From Lysobacter capsici (GTDB taxonomy: Bacteria > Pseudomonadota > Gammaproteobacteria > Xanthomonadales > Xanthomonadaceae): DNA of 64,000 nt. Position numbers and translations under genes: made by a program. The stretch lies in NCBI RefSeq assembly GCF_018732085.1, contig NZ_CP076103.1:3224001-3288000 (forward strand), read 5' to 3'. The notes beneath the pieces are model-generated. The model was not told where the DNA came from, searched no databases, and saw only the letters and a program-made list of their open reading frames with translations. Positions 32,978 to 41,024 of the stretch are shown in pieces (positions within the stretch are counted from its first letter, which is position 1; the number at the start of each line of letters is the position of its first letter).

Positions 32978-33814
32978 TTACGGACCCGGCGGCAGCGGCT
33001 GTTCGACGTTGTAACGGGTGACCGCGCATTCGGAAAAACCCGAGTGGATCGTGTTGATGAACACGTTCTCCACGCAGGTCGCCCCGCTCGCGCCGCTGAT
33101 GCCGAACGCCACGTTCGGCTGGCGCGACATGATGGTGTTGTGGACCACGCGCACGCGCGGCGACTGTTCCAGGCGGATCATGCGATCGACCGCGGACGAA
33201 TCCAGGAACTGGTTGCTGATCAGCTGCGCATCGGGCGATTCGAACAGTTCCAGGCCGACCGGCCCGTTGTGGCCGACGACGACGTTGTTGCTGATCACCG
33301 CGCGGCCCAGGCCGATCGCGCGCAGCGCCTGGCCCCAGCTGGGCGAGGGATCGTTGCCGTTCGGGTAGCCGATCACCCGGTTGCCGACGATGCGGGTGGG
33401 TTCGCTCAAGGGATCGTTGTTGCCGTTGTTGCCGTGGACCATGATCGCGACATCGCGCGCATGCAGCACGGTGTTGTTGAGCAGCTGCGCGTTGGACTGC
33501 ACGTTCATGTCGATGCCGATCGGAAAACCATCGACGCGGCAGTTGCGCACGATGACCTTGTCGCCGGGATTGACCTTGATGCCGGTCGGGCCGCCGCCGT
33601 TGGGGCTGGGATTGGTGATCGTGCGGGTACGGCAATCGAGCTCGATGTCCGGGCCGCTGATTTCGATCGGAAGGCTGCGATTGGCGCTGAGGCAGTACTT
33701 GCCCGGGCCGTAGATCGACACTTGCTGCGGCGAGACGATGGTGTCGCAGGCGAACGCGGAGGTGCTGAGCATCAGGCCGGTCAGTGCCAGGCCTGCAATC
33801 GGGATCAGTCGCAT
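32978..33814 (-). CDS. Exported right-handed beta-helix protein, paralogue A
   Basis: 278 residues with a signal peptide (MRLIPIAGLALTGLMLSTSAFA) and a mature start CDTIVSP. The rest consists of about ten short strand turns with asparagine ladders: IVRNCRVDGFP, LLNNTVLHAR, IVGNRVIGYP, ISNNVVVGHNG, LISNQFLDSS, VVHNTIMSRQ. This pattern is typical of parallel beta-helix (NosD/pectate-lyase-like) proteins. Two cysteine pairs may form disulfides. No catalytic residues of a known lyase are obvious. The neighbouring gene at 34067 is a clear paralogue. The ribosome site AAGGAA precedes the start. Confidence 0.8.
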   Translation of the reverse strand: MRLIPIAGLALTGLMLSTSAFACDTIVSPQQVSIYGPGKYCLSANRSLPIEISGPDIELDCRTRTITNPSPNGGGPTGIKVNPGDKVIVRNCRVDGFPIGIDMNVQSNAQLLNNTVLHARDVAIMVHGNNGNNDPLSEPTRIVGNRVIGYPNGNDPSPSWGQALRAIGLGRAVISNNVVVGHNGPVGLELFESPDAQLISNQFLDSSAVDRMIRLEQSPRVRVVHNTIMSRQPNVAFGISGASGATCVENVFINTIHSGFSECAVTRYNVEQPLPPGP

Positions 33815-33986
33815 GAAGTTCCTTTTCGGTGAGGAGTGTCGCGGATAGGCGCGGTAGGCGAGCGTCTTGAATAGATCGATCGCCGCGCCGTACTGCGCCG
33901 ACGATGGTATCGGCGCCGCATCTCAGGCATCGCGACCGGTGCCGATCGCGTCGCCGCTCGACTCGCCGGTGCGTTCGCCGCAAACG

Positions 33987-34018
33987 ACGACGCCCCGCTG
34001 TTTCGAGCGGGGCGTCGT
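33987..34018 (-). terminator. Terminator after beta-helix paralogue B
   Basis: Thirteen-bp perfect stem ACGACGCCCCGCT / AGCGGGGCGTCGT with a six-base loop. On the minus strand it is followed by TTTG. It lies 48 bases after the stop of the gene at 34067. Confidence 0.75.
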
Positions 34019-34066
34019 GGACTTGCATGTCGGTACAAACAAACCAATCGCGATCGCGGCGAACGA

Positions 34067-34879
34067 TCAATCCCCGTTGCTGATCTGCTCAAGGTTGTAA
34101 CGCTTCACCACGCAGCCATCCAGGCCCGAATGCACGGCGTTGATCAGGATGTTCTCGATGCAGGTGGCGTCGCTCGCGCCGTTCAGGCCGTGGGCGTTGA
34201 CGCCGCGACGCAGCATCAAGGTGTTGTGGACCAGACGCGCGCGCGGCGAGAAAATCAGGTCGACGCCGACCGATCCGCCTTCGTTCAAGTCGAGCAACTG
34301 ATTGCCGGTCAGCTGCGCGTCCGGCGAGCGGTCCAGTTGCAGCGCGGCATGGCCCATGAAACCGGCGACCACGTTGTTGGTCAGCACCGCACGCGGCGAA
34401 TGCCAGATGCCGATCGCCTGCTCGGCGCCGTTTTGCGAGCCGTAGAACAGCACTCGGTTGCCGACCACGCGCAGGCCGTCGCCTTCGGGACGGTCGCTGC
34501 CGTACACGGTGATCGCCGGCCCTTCGGGGATGAAGGTGTTGTTGAGGATCTGCACGTTGAGGAACTGTTCGGCGAGCACGCTGAACTGCCAGCCCTCGAA
34601 GCGGCAATTGCGCACGGTGAGGTTGTTGCCGCGCAGCAGCACGCCGGTGCCGGAACCGGACGGATCGAGCGGACGCGAGAGCGTGCGGCCGCGGCAGTCG
34701 ATTTCGACGTTGTCGCTGCGCACTTCGATCGGCGCGCTGCGATTGGCGGCCAGGCAGTAATTACCCGCCGACTCGATCGAGCGGACCTGCGGCGACAACA
34801 CGGTGTCGCAGGCGGCGTAGGCGGTGTGGCTGAGCAGCAGGCCGGCCAATGCCAGGCCTGCGAACGGAACAATGCGCAT
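34067..34879 (-). CDS. Exported right-handed beta-helix protein, paralogue B
   Basis: 270 residues; GAGGGAA ribosome site and signal peptide MRIVPFAGLALAGLLLSHTAYA, mature start ACDTVLSP. It aligns to paralogue A end to end: YCLAANRSAPIEVRSDNVEIDCRGRT, VRNCRFEGW, ILNNTFIPEG, VVGNRVLFYG, LTNNVVAGFMG, LTGNQLLDLN, LVHNTLMLRR, and the shared C-terminus ATCIENILINAVHSGLDGCVVKRYN. The two genes are a tandem duplication, each with its own leader and separated by a terminator. Function is unknown; a carbohydrate-binding or lyase-like role is possible. Confidence 0.8.
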   Translation of the reverse strand: MRIVPFAGLALAGLLLSHTAYAACDTVLSPQVRSIESAGNYCLAANRSAPIEVRSDNVEIDCRGRTLSRPLDPSGSGTGVLLRGNNLTVRNCRFEGWQFSVLAEQFLNVQILNNTFIPEGPAITVYGSDRPEGDGLRVVGNRVLFYGSQNGAEQAIGIWHSPRAVLTNNVVAGFMGHAALQLDRSPDAQLTGNQLLDLNEGGSVGVDLIFSPRARLVHNTLMLRRGVNAHGLNGASDATCIENILINAVHSGLDGCVVKRYNLEQISNGD

Positions 34880-35097
34880 GAATTCCCTCTCTGAGTGGAT
34901 GTCCCTGTGACGTGCGTCGCCGCTTGCCCGCATCGACGAATCCGAGCGGCCAACCGCTAGGCACGCGACGCACTTTAGCGGCAATCGATCTCATGTACAG
35001 CGACCGCAGCGGCCCGATTCGCCAACGACGCGCGCCTGCGGTAACGCGGTTGTCATCAAGTTCGACGACGACTCGACGAACGCCCAAAGCGCGATGC

Positions 35098-35655
35098 CTA
35101 ACTCGCGCTTGCCGCCGAGGTTTCGTCGATCCACGCCCGCGTTTGCGCCAGCACTTCCTCGGACAGCGCCGGGTCGTCGCTGAGCCGCGCCAGGATCACC
35201 GCGCCGACCATCGCCGACCAGGTACCGATCGCCTGCCGCCGGCGCGTGGCTTCGTCCGCCGCGGATTCCATCCGGGTCATGTGCTGCAGATGTCGGCGCA
35301 AGCCTTCGGTCATGGCCTGGCGCGCCTGCGGCGACTGGCGGATCGCGTCGGCGCCGAGTCCGGCGGTGGGACAGCCGCCGGCGAGATCGTCGCAGTGATG
35401 CGGCGACAGATAGAAGTCCACGAACGGTTGCAGTTCGTCGCCGACCTGGGCCTGACCCAGCACATGGCCGAGGGTCTGCGCGATCAGATCGTCCTTGGAC
35501 TGGAAGTGGCCGTAGAACGCGCCGTGGGTCAGACCGGCGGCCTTCATCACTTCGGCCACCGTCACCGCCTCGAACCCGCGCGCACGAAACAGCCGGCCGG
35601 CCTCGTCGAGGATCCTGCGCCGGTTCTCGCCTACCTGTTCACGACTGACCTTCAT
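35098..35655 (-). CDS. TetR-family repressor, divergent from an SDR gene
   Basis: 185 residues. The ATG at 35655 follows GGGAGAAGG and gives MKVSREQVGENRRRILDEAGRLFRARGFEAVTVAEVMKAAGLTHGAFYGHFQSKDDLI, a standard TetR helix-turn-helix (about 9-58). The ligand domain contains CDDLAGGCPTAGLGAD, typical of the group controlling oxidoreductase genes. The frame open to 35721 would run through the promoter and is rejected. The intergenic region carries two copies of a 14-bp operator over the SDR promoter, so the protein probably represses that gene and itself. Confidence 0.9.
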   Translation of the reverse strand: MKVSREQVGENRRRILDEAGRLFRARGFEAVTVAEVMKAAGLTHGAFYGHFQSKDDLIAQTLGHVLGQAQVGDELQPFVDFYLSPHHCDDLAGGCPTAGLGADAIRQSPQARQAMTEGLRRHLQHMTRMESAADEATRRRQAIGTWSAMVGAVILARLSDDPALSEEVLAQTRAWIDETSAASAS

Positions 35656-35714
35656 CGCCTTCTCCCGCTGATTGCGACCGCTGCGCCGAGCCGACGGACG
35701 GCGCCGGATCGTCC

Positions 35715-35766
35715 TTGACATCTTACATGACGATCATCATGATAAATTAAACATGATGTCCATCAT
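35715..35766 (+). promoter_or_regulatory. SDR promoter with two tandem TetR operators
   Basis: TTGACA (35715-35720) and CATGAT (35738-35743) with 17 bases between form a good sigma-70 promoter. Two related palindromes overlie it: ATGACGATCATCAT (35727-35740, one mismatch) inside the spacer and ATGATGTCCATCAT (35753-35766, perfect arms) at the expected transcript start. Their centres are 26 bp apart. Confidence 0.7.
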
Positions 35767-35800
35767 TAATAAACCCACCCCACACCCAACGAGGTTCACC

Positions 35801-36592
35801 GTGACTACCCCGCTTCCGTCCGTCCTCATTACCGGCGCTTCCACCGGCATCGGCGCCGTCTACGCCGACCGCTTCGCCCGCCGCGGCCACGATCTGATCC
35901 TGGTGGCGCGCGACCTGGCCCGCCTCGACGCCCTCGCCCAGCGCCTGCGCGCCGATTACGGCGTCAAGGCCGAGGTGCTGCAGGCCGACCTCGCCGACCC
36001 GGTCCAGTTGGCGCGGGTCGAGGCCGTGCTGCGCGACGACCCGAGCATCGGCGTGCTGATCAACAACGCCGGCGCCACCCTGCCCGGCAACTTCCTGGCC
36101 CAGTCGCCCGACCAGGTCGCGCAACTGATCGCGCTCAACGTCACCGCGCCGGCCCGTCTGGCGGCGGCGATCGCGCCGCGCCTGGCCGCCGCCGGCCGCG
36201 GCGCGATCGTGAACCTCGCGTCCGTGGTCGGGCTCGCGCCGGAATTCGGCATGAGCGTGTACGGCGCGACCAAGGCCTTCATGCAGTACCTGAGCCAGGC
36301 GCTGCAGATCGAACTCGGACCCAAGGGCGTGTACGTGCAGGCAGTGTTGCCGGCGGCCACGCGCACCGAGATCTGGGAGCGTTCGGGCCGCGACGTGGAA
36401 CAGATTCCCGGGGTCATGGAAGTCGGCGATCTGGTCGACGCCGCCCTGGCCGGTTACGACCGGCGCGAGACGGTGACGATTCCGCCGCTGCACGACGCGG
36501 CGCTGTGGACCACGCTGGAAACCTCGCGGCAGGCGCTGCTTCCGCATTTCAGCCAGTCGCAGCCGGCGCCGCGGTATCGCGAAGCGGCTTGA
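35801..36592 (+). CDS. SDR-family NAD(P)-dependent oxidoreductase
   Basis: 263 residues from a GTG at 35801 with GAGG seven bases upstream. ATG codons at 35753 and 35756 lie inside the operator and are unlikely starts. Rossmann motif TGASTGIG (11-18), NNAG (88-91) and catalytic Ser141, Tyr154 and Lys158 (YGATK) are present; a typical length for short-chain dehydrogenases. The substrate is unknown. Control by the divergent TetR suggests induction by a small lipophilic or xenobiotic compound. The last codons form the start of the 117-bp tandem repeat that follows. Confidence 0.93.
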   Translation: MTTPLPSVLITGASTGIGAVYADRFARRGHDLILVARDLARLDALAQRLRADYGVKAEVLQADLADPVQLARVEAVLRDDPSIGVLINNAGATLPGNFLAQSPDQVAQLIALNVTAPARLAAAIAPRLAAAGRGAIVNLASVVGLAPEFGMSVYGATKAFMQYLSQALQIELGPKGVYVQAVLPAATRTEIWERSGRDVEQIPGVMEVGDLVDAALAGYDRRETVTIPPLHDAALWTTLETSRQALLPHFSQSQPAPRYREAA

Positions 36593-36931
36593 GGCTTTTG
36601 TTGATTCGAGCGCGACGCGGGTCCGATGGGCTCGCGTCGTCGCGTGCGGTTCGCGGTCGCGGCTCGCGCCGCTCCTACAAGGGGCGACCGGGCTCGCGAA
36701 GCGGCTTGAGGCTTTTGTTGATTCGAGCGCGACGCGGGTCCGATGGGCTCGCGTCGTCGCGTGCGGTTCGCGGTCGCGGCTCGCGCCGCTCCTACAAGGG
36801 GCGACCGGGCTCGCGAAGCGGCTTGAGGCATGTGTTGATGTGAGAGCGACGCGGGTCCGACGGGCCCGCGTCGTGGTGGATGGTTCGCGGTCGCGGCTTG
36901 CGCCGCTCCTACAAGGGGCGACCGGGCTCAC
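36577..36931. repeat. Three tandem copies of a 117-bp unit overlapping the SDR stop
   Basis: TCGCGAAGCGGCTTGAGGC recurs at 36577, 36694 and 36811 (period 117), and a fourth partial start occurs at 36928. Copies 1 and 2 are nearly identical; copy 3 has diverged. Each unit begins with the last SDR codons and stop and ends with a GTAGGAGCGGCG-family palindrome (CGCGGTCGCGGCTCGCGCCGCTCC) and GGGGCGACCGGGC. A single palindrome in the opposite orientation follows at about 36942-36968. Confidence 0.93.
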
Positions 36932-37091
36932 GAAGTCCGACTGTAGGAGCTGCGCAAGCTGCGACCGCGGGGCAACCGATCGCGGCGTCACTTGCTGCAT
37001 CGGGCATCGCAAGGCCGATTGCGCGCTTGCAGCGAAGGCGTTTATCCGCGATACCCAGCGCCCGCAAACGCCTACCGCAGAACTGTACGCA

Positions 37092-38024
37092 ATGGTATGG
37101 TTCGACCACCCCATCGCCAGCCGCCGCTTGCGGCCCCTCGTCCGCATGCACGATCTGCTGCTGTTCTCCCACGCCAACGGCTTTCCGGCGCCCGTGTACG
37201 GGGTGATGCTGGACGCGCTCGCGTCGCGGTTCCGGATCGAGCGGCCGGCGCGCATCGGCCACGACCCGCGTTACCCGGTCAGTCTCGACTGGCCGCACTT
37301 GGTCGAGGAACTGGCGGCGCGGGTCGAAGCGGCCAGCGGCGACGCGCGGCGGATCTGGCTGGTCGGGCATTCCCTGGGCGGGTACCTGAGCCTGCTGGCC
37401 GCGCACCGGCTGTCGGGCTCGGCGCTGGCCTCGCGCCTGGCCGGCGTGGTCATGCTCGATTCGCCGCTGATCGCCGGCTGGCGCGCGCGTCTGGTCTCGC
37501 TCGGCCGCCGCACCGGCCTGGACAATCTGGTGATGCCCACGCGCGCGACCTTGCAACGGCGCAAGCACTGGCCCGACACCGACGCGGTGCGCAGCCACTT
37601 CCTGGCCAAGCCGGCGTTCGCGTGCTGGGATTCGCGCGTGCTCGACGCCTACGTCGAGCACGGCACCCGCCGCGCCGACGATGGCGCGCGCGAACTCGCG
37701 TTCGAGCGCGAGATCGAATACCAGATCTATCGCAGCCTGCCGACCACCTCACTGAGCGGGTTGACCCCGAAGCTGCGGGTTCCGGTCGGTTTCATCGCCG
37801 GCACGCATTCGCGCGAACTGCGCAATGCCGGCACGGCCGCGACCCGGCGCCTGGTCGGTTCGCGCTGGGCGTGGATCGAGGGCAGCCATCTGTTTCCGAT
37901 GGAGCGTCCGCTGGAGACTGCGCAGGCGATCGCAGCGATGATCGATCGGATTATTGGGCCGGCGCAGGGAGATGTGGCGGCGGACGTCGCGGTTGTGTCG
38001 CGGTCGCGGGCGGTTGGCGCTTAG
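37092..38024 (+). CDS. Alpha/beta-fold hydrolase
   Basis: 310 residues from ATG 37092, or 292 from ATG 37146 (MHDLLLFSHANG), which is the more usual N-terminus; neither has a clear ribosome site. LLFSHANGFPAPVY is the oxyanion-side motif and GHSLGG the nucleophile elbow (Ser94 by the longer start). LDSPLIAGWRARLV and the C-terminal EGSHLFPMERP (catalytic His) complete the pattern. No signal peptide. Resembles soluble esterases or haloalkane-dehalogenase-like hydrolases; substrate unknown. The open frame reaching upstream is repeat DNA. Confidence 0.85.
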   Translation: MVWFDHPIASRRLRPLVRMHDLLLFSHANGFPAPVYGVMLDALASRFRIERPARIGHDPRYPVSLDWPHLVEELAARVEAASGDARRIWLVGHSLGGYLSLLAAHRLSGSALASRLAGVVMLDSPLIAGWRARLVSLGRRTGLDNLVMPTRATLQRRKHWPDTDAVRSHFLAKPAFACWDSRVLDAYVEHGTRRADDGARELAFEREIEYQIYRSLPTTSLSGLTPKLRVPVGFIAGTHSRELRNAGTAATRRLVGSRWAWIEGSHLFPMERPLETAQAIAAMIDRIIGPAQGDVAADVAVVSRSRAVGA

Positions 38025-38049
38025 GCTTCTTCGTTGGTTCGCGGGGTGG

Positions 38050-38398
38050 AGCAAATCCCCCGCGCCGCTGGCACATCGGCTTCGGGCGAATACGCAAGGC
38101 GCTTGCCCCCTTTACAAAGTGGGCAATGGGTGGCGGCGGCTTCGGGTCTGTGAGCGACGGAACATCGAGGGCTTAGTGATTGTCGGCCGTTGACCCTTTC
38201 GCCTTTCGTCTCCCGCCCTTCGCCTCTCGCCCTTCCCTATTTCGCTTTTTTGGCCCTTAGCCATCGCCTTTCAGCTTTTAGCTTTCGGCTTTTTTTGAAA
38301 ATCAGCAGCGCCGTGCATATCCGGCGCCCACTTTGTAGAGGGGGCGGCGCCCAGCGCAGCCCCCTTATCGGATCGAACCTCAGCGCGGGGGATTTGCT
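38050..38398. repeat. Long repeat unit bounded by AGCAAATCCCCC / GGGGGATTTGCT
   Basis: The unit has inverted ends plus internal CCCCTTTACAAAGTGGGC (about 38107-38124) and GCCCACTTTGTAGAGGGGGC (about 38326-38345) as in 8575-8847. The interior 38189-38297 on the + strand is a long run made mainly of C and T (repeated CTTTCGCC, CCCTTCGCC, CAGCTTTTAGCTTT). A TTGCTG hexanucleotide run (38394-38415) follows. No gene. Confidence 0.75.
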
Positions 38399-38455
38399 GT
38401 TGCTGTTGCTGTTGCGTTTACGGCCACAACAAAACAACCGCCTCCCCCGCCCGAC

Positions 38456-39253
38456 TCACCAGACCAGATCGTCCGGCACCTGATACTGCGGATCGGCGTA
38501 CGGATCGTCCTCGGCCGGCGCGTTCGGGTCGACCTTCAACGCCACCGCCTGCGGGAAAATCTCTTCGGCCTGCGCCAGCAACGCCGCCGTCACCAGCACG
38601 TAGCGGCCTTCGAGCTGCAGCACGCCCAGTTCGCCGGCGTTGAGCTGCTTGAGTTGCTCGGCGTTGACGTAGACCCGCTTGATCTTGCCGCCATAGGGGA
38701 AATGCCGGGCAATTTCGGCATCGGCCTGATTCAGGCCCTGGTCCTTGACCAGTTCGGTGAGCTTGGCGCGCGCTTCGCGACGCAAACGCGCCTCTTCCTG
38801 CTTGGCCTGCTCGGCGGCGATGCGCTCGTCTTTCTCGCGCTGGGCGCGGATCGCGTACGCCTTGGCCAGATCGATGTCCTCGCGCGTGCGCGGCTTGTTG
38901 CCTTGCGCTCCCGGACGCGGACCGCGGTTGTCGGGCCTGCGGCCTTCGCCGGGCCTGGACGCCGGTCGCGCCTGATCGCCTCGCGCACCGTCGGGCCGCG
39001 CGCCGGGCGGTTTGCCCGAACGCTGCTCGCCGGGCTTGCGCGCGTCCTGACGCGGCGCACCAGTGCGCGCGCCGTCGTGACGCTGCCCCGGCTTGCCGTC
39101 GGCGCGCGCGGCGCCGGGTTTGTGATTGCCGCGGGCGTCGGGCCGGTCAGGGCCGCCGCCACGGCGGTCGTCGCCCTTGCGCTCGTTGCGCTCGGGCTTG
39201 GGCGCGGGCTTGAAGCCCAGGCCCAACAGTTGATCGCGAAGTGTGTCGCTCAT
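38456..39253 (-). CDS. DUF2058 family nucleoid/RNA-associated-type protein
   Basis: 265 residues. The start at 39253 (MSDTLRDQLLGLGFKPAPKPE) is the family N-terminus. A long disordered Arg/Gly/Pro/Asp-rich segment (about 20-120: KGDDRRGGGPDRPDARG, RPGEGRRPDNRGPRPG) precedes a charged coiled coil (REDIDLAKAYAIRAQREKDERIAAEQAKQEEARLRREARAK) and the conserved NQADAEIARHFPYGGKIKRVYV domain. The RG-rich linker is much longer than in E. coli YaiL. Function is unknown; the composition suggests nucleic-acid binding. Confidence 0.88.
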   Translation of the reverse strand: MSDTLRDQLLGLGFKPAPKPERNERKGDDRRGGGPDRPDARGNHKPGAARADGKPGQRHDGARTGAPRQDARKPGEQRSGKPPGARPDGARGDQARPASRPGEGRRPDNRGPRPGAQGNKPRTREDIDLAKAYAIRAQREKDERIAAEQAKQEEARLRREARAKLTELVKDQGLNQADAEIARHFPYGGKIKRVYVNAEQLKQLNAGELGVLQLEGRYVLVTAALLAQAEEIFPQAVALKVDPNAPAEDDPYADPQYQVPDDLVW

Positions 39254-39263
39254 TGCTCGGTGT

Positions 39264-39509
39264 TCAGTAGTGCGGCGGAGGTGGTTCGCTGCCGACATCG
39301 CCGGTCAACGGGCTGGCGGCCATCGCGGCGCGCAGGTGTTTGATCTCTTCCAGCGCACGGAACAGCAGCAAGGTATTGCGTGCTTCCTCGCTGCGCGCGG
39401 CGGCGAGCGCATCGCTCAGTTCGCCCAGCGCATGCTCCTGGAACGCGACGCGCGTTTCCAGGTCGACCAGACGCTGTTCAAGTTCGGACGTCACGGGCAT
39501 TGCATCCAT
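39264..39509 (-). CDS. slyX: SlyX family protein
   Basis: 81 residues: a single coiled coil (ELEQRLVDLETRVAFQEHALGELSDALAAARSE...LRALEEIKHL-type heptads) ending in the invariant SEPPPPHY tail. ATG 39509 is used; ATG 39500 is an alternative. It lies 10 bases upstream of the DUF2058 gene and 16 after ugd on the same strand, so the three may be co-transcribed. The SlyX function is unknown. Confidence 0.93.
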   Translation of the reverse strand: MDAMPVTSELEQRLVDLETRVAFQEHALGELSDALAAARSEEARNTLLLFRALEEIKHLRAAMAASPLTGDVGSEPPPPHY

Positions 39510-39525
39510 CGGCGGCGAAGACGGC

Positions 39526-40872
39526 TCACGCGCCGTCGATCAGGATCGAGCGACCGCGGCCGATGCCGTAATAGGCCAGGTCCGCCGCTTCGACTTCGTC
39601 GGGATGGTACAGGTTGCGTCCGTCGAAGATCACGCCGTCGGCCAGGGCCTGGCGAACGCGGGCGAAATCCGGGCTGCGGAACTGCTTCCACTCGGTCACC
39701 ACCACCAGCGCGTCGGCGTCGGCGAGCGCGGCGCGGGCCGAGTCGCACAGGACCAGGTCCTCGCGCTCGCCGAAGATGCGATGCGCTTCCTCGTTGGCTT
39801 CCGGATCGTAGGCGCGCACGCGCGCGCCGGCCTGCCACAACTGGGCCAGCAGGGTACGGCTGGAGGCTTCGCGCATGTCGTCGGTGTTGGGCTTGAACGC
39901 CAACCCCCACACCGCGAAGGTCTTGCCCGCGATCGGCCCGCCGTAGTGGCGCTGGATCAATTCGAACAAATGGCCCTTCTGGTTGTCGTTGACCGTTTCC
40001 ACCGCGTCGAGCAGGTGCGCGTCGTAGCCGTGCTGCTGCGCGGTGCGCGCCAGCGCCTGCACGTCCTTGGGAAAACACGAGCCGCCGTAACCGGCGCCGG
40101 GGTAGATGAAATGCCAGCCGATGCGCGGGTCCGAGCCGATGCCCTGGCGCACCATCTCGATATCGGCGCCGACTTTCTCGGCGATGTTGGCGATTTCGTT
40201 CATGAAACTGATCTTGGTCGCCAGCATCGCGTTGGCGGCGTACTTGGTCAGTTCGGCCGAGCGCAGGTCCATGACCACGATGCGCTCGTGATTGCGGTTG
40301 AACGGCGCGTACAGGCGCTTGAGTTTTTCCACCGCGAGCGGATTGGCCGCGCCGATCACGATGCGGTCGGGCCGCATGCAGTCGGCGACCGCATCGCCTT
40401 CCTTGAGGAATTCGGGGTTGGAGGCGACATCGAAGGCGACATCGACGCCGCGTGTGGCCAGTTCGCGGGCGATGGTCGCCTCGACCTTGTCGGCGGTGCC
40501 GACCGGCACGGTCGACTTGTTCACGACCACGACCGGGCGTTCGATATGCCGGCCGATGGTCGAGGCCACCGCCAGCACGTACTTGAGATCGGCGCTGCCG
40601 TCTTCGTCGGGCGGCGTGCCGACCGCGATGAAGATCAGGTCGGCGTGAGCGATCGCGGCGGCCGCGTCGGTGGTGAAGTGCAGACGGCCGGCGGCATGGT
40701 TCGCCTTGACCATCGGCTCCAGGCCGGGCTCGTAGATCGGGATCACGCCGCGCGTGAGGCCCTCGACCTTGGCCGCGTCGATGTCGACGCAGACCACGTC
40801 GTGGCCGACATCGGCCAGGCAGGTCCCGGTGACGAGGCCGACATAACCGGTGCCGAAGATGGTGACGCGCAT
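39526..40872 (-). CDS. ugd: UDP-glucose 6-dehydrogenase
   Basis: 448-residue NAD enzyme oxidising UDP-glucose twice to UDP-glucuronate, a precursor for exopolysaccharide and lipid A decoration. GTGYVG (7-12), FIAVGTPPDEDGSADL, NPEFLKEGDAV, the lysine pair in LTKYAANAMLATKISF (Lys210, Lys220) and the catalytic cysteine Cys266 in GGSCFPKD are all present. Full length. The promoter lies in the 152-base gap that also holds the GGGAAC-type inverted repeat. Confidence 0.96.
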   Translation of the reverse strand: MRVTIFGTGYVGLVTGTCLADVGHDVVCVDIDAAKVEGLTRGVIPIYEPGLEPMVKANHAAGRLHFTTDAAAAIAHADLIFIAVGTPPDEDGSADLKYVLAVASTIGRHIERPVVVVNKSTVPVGTADKVEATIARELATRGVDVAFDVASNPEFLKEGDAVADCMRPDRIVIGAANPLAVEKLKRLYAPFNRNHERIVVMDLRSAELTKYAANAMLATKISFMNEIANIAEKVGADIEMVRQGIGSDPRIGWHFIYPGAGYGGSCFPKDVQALARTAQQHGYDAHLLDAVETVNDNQKGHLFELIQRHYGGPIAGKTFAVWGLAFKPNTDDMREASSRTLLAQLWQAGARVRAYDPEANEEAHRIFGEREDLVLCDSARAALADADALVVVTEWKQFRSPDFARVRQALADGVIFDGRNLYHPDEVEAADLAYYGIGRGRSILIDGA

Positions 40873-40928
40873 GCGTTGGTTCTCTTTCTGATTTGAACAG
40901 ACAGCGGAAATCTACGGCAGAAACGAAA

Positions 40929-40990
40929 CAGGGAACAGGGAATGGAACGATCCCGCGCGCAAGCGCGTGAACCGTCCACTCCCCGTTCCC
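40929..40990. repeat. Inverted GGGAACAGGGAATGG repeat between ugd and FKBP genes
   Basis: CAGGGAACAGGGAATGG and CCACTCCCCGTTCCC flank a hairpin CCCGCGCGCAAGCGCG. It resembles the GGGAATCGG array at 26869-26958. Confidence 0.65.
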
Positions 40991-41024
40991 ATCAGTTCCC
41001 TTGGCTTAGTCCCGCTTCATTGCC

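Noticed and set aside
36454..36831. Repetitive 125-residue minus-strand frame with a 39-residue period
   Set aside because: It is the translation of the 117-bp tandem repeat (117 is a multiple of three) and not a protein gene.
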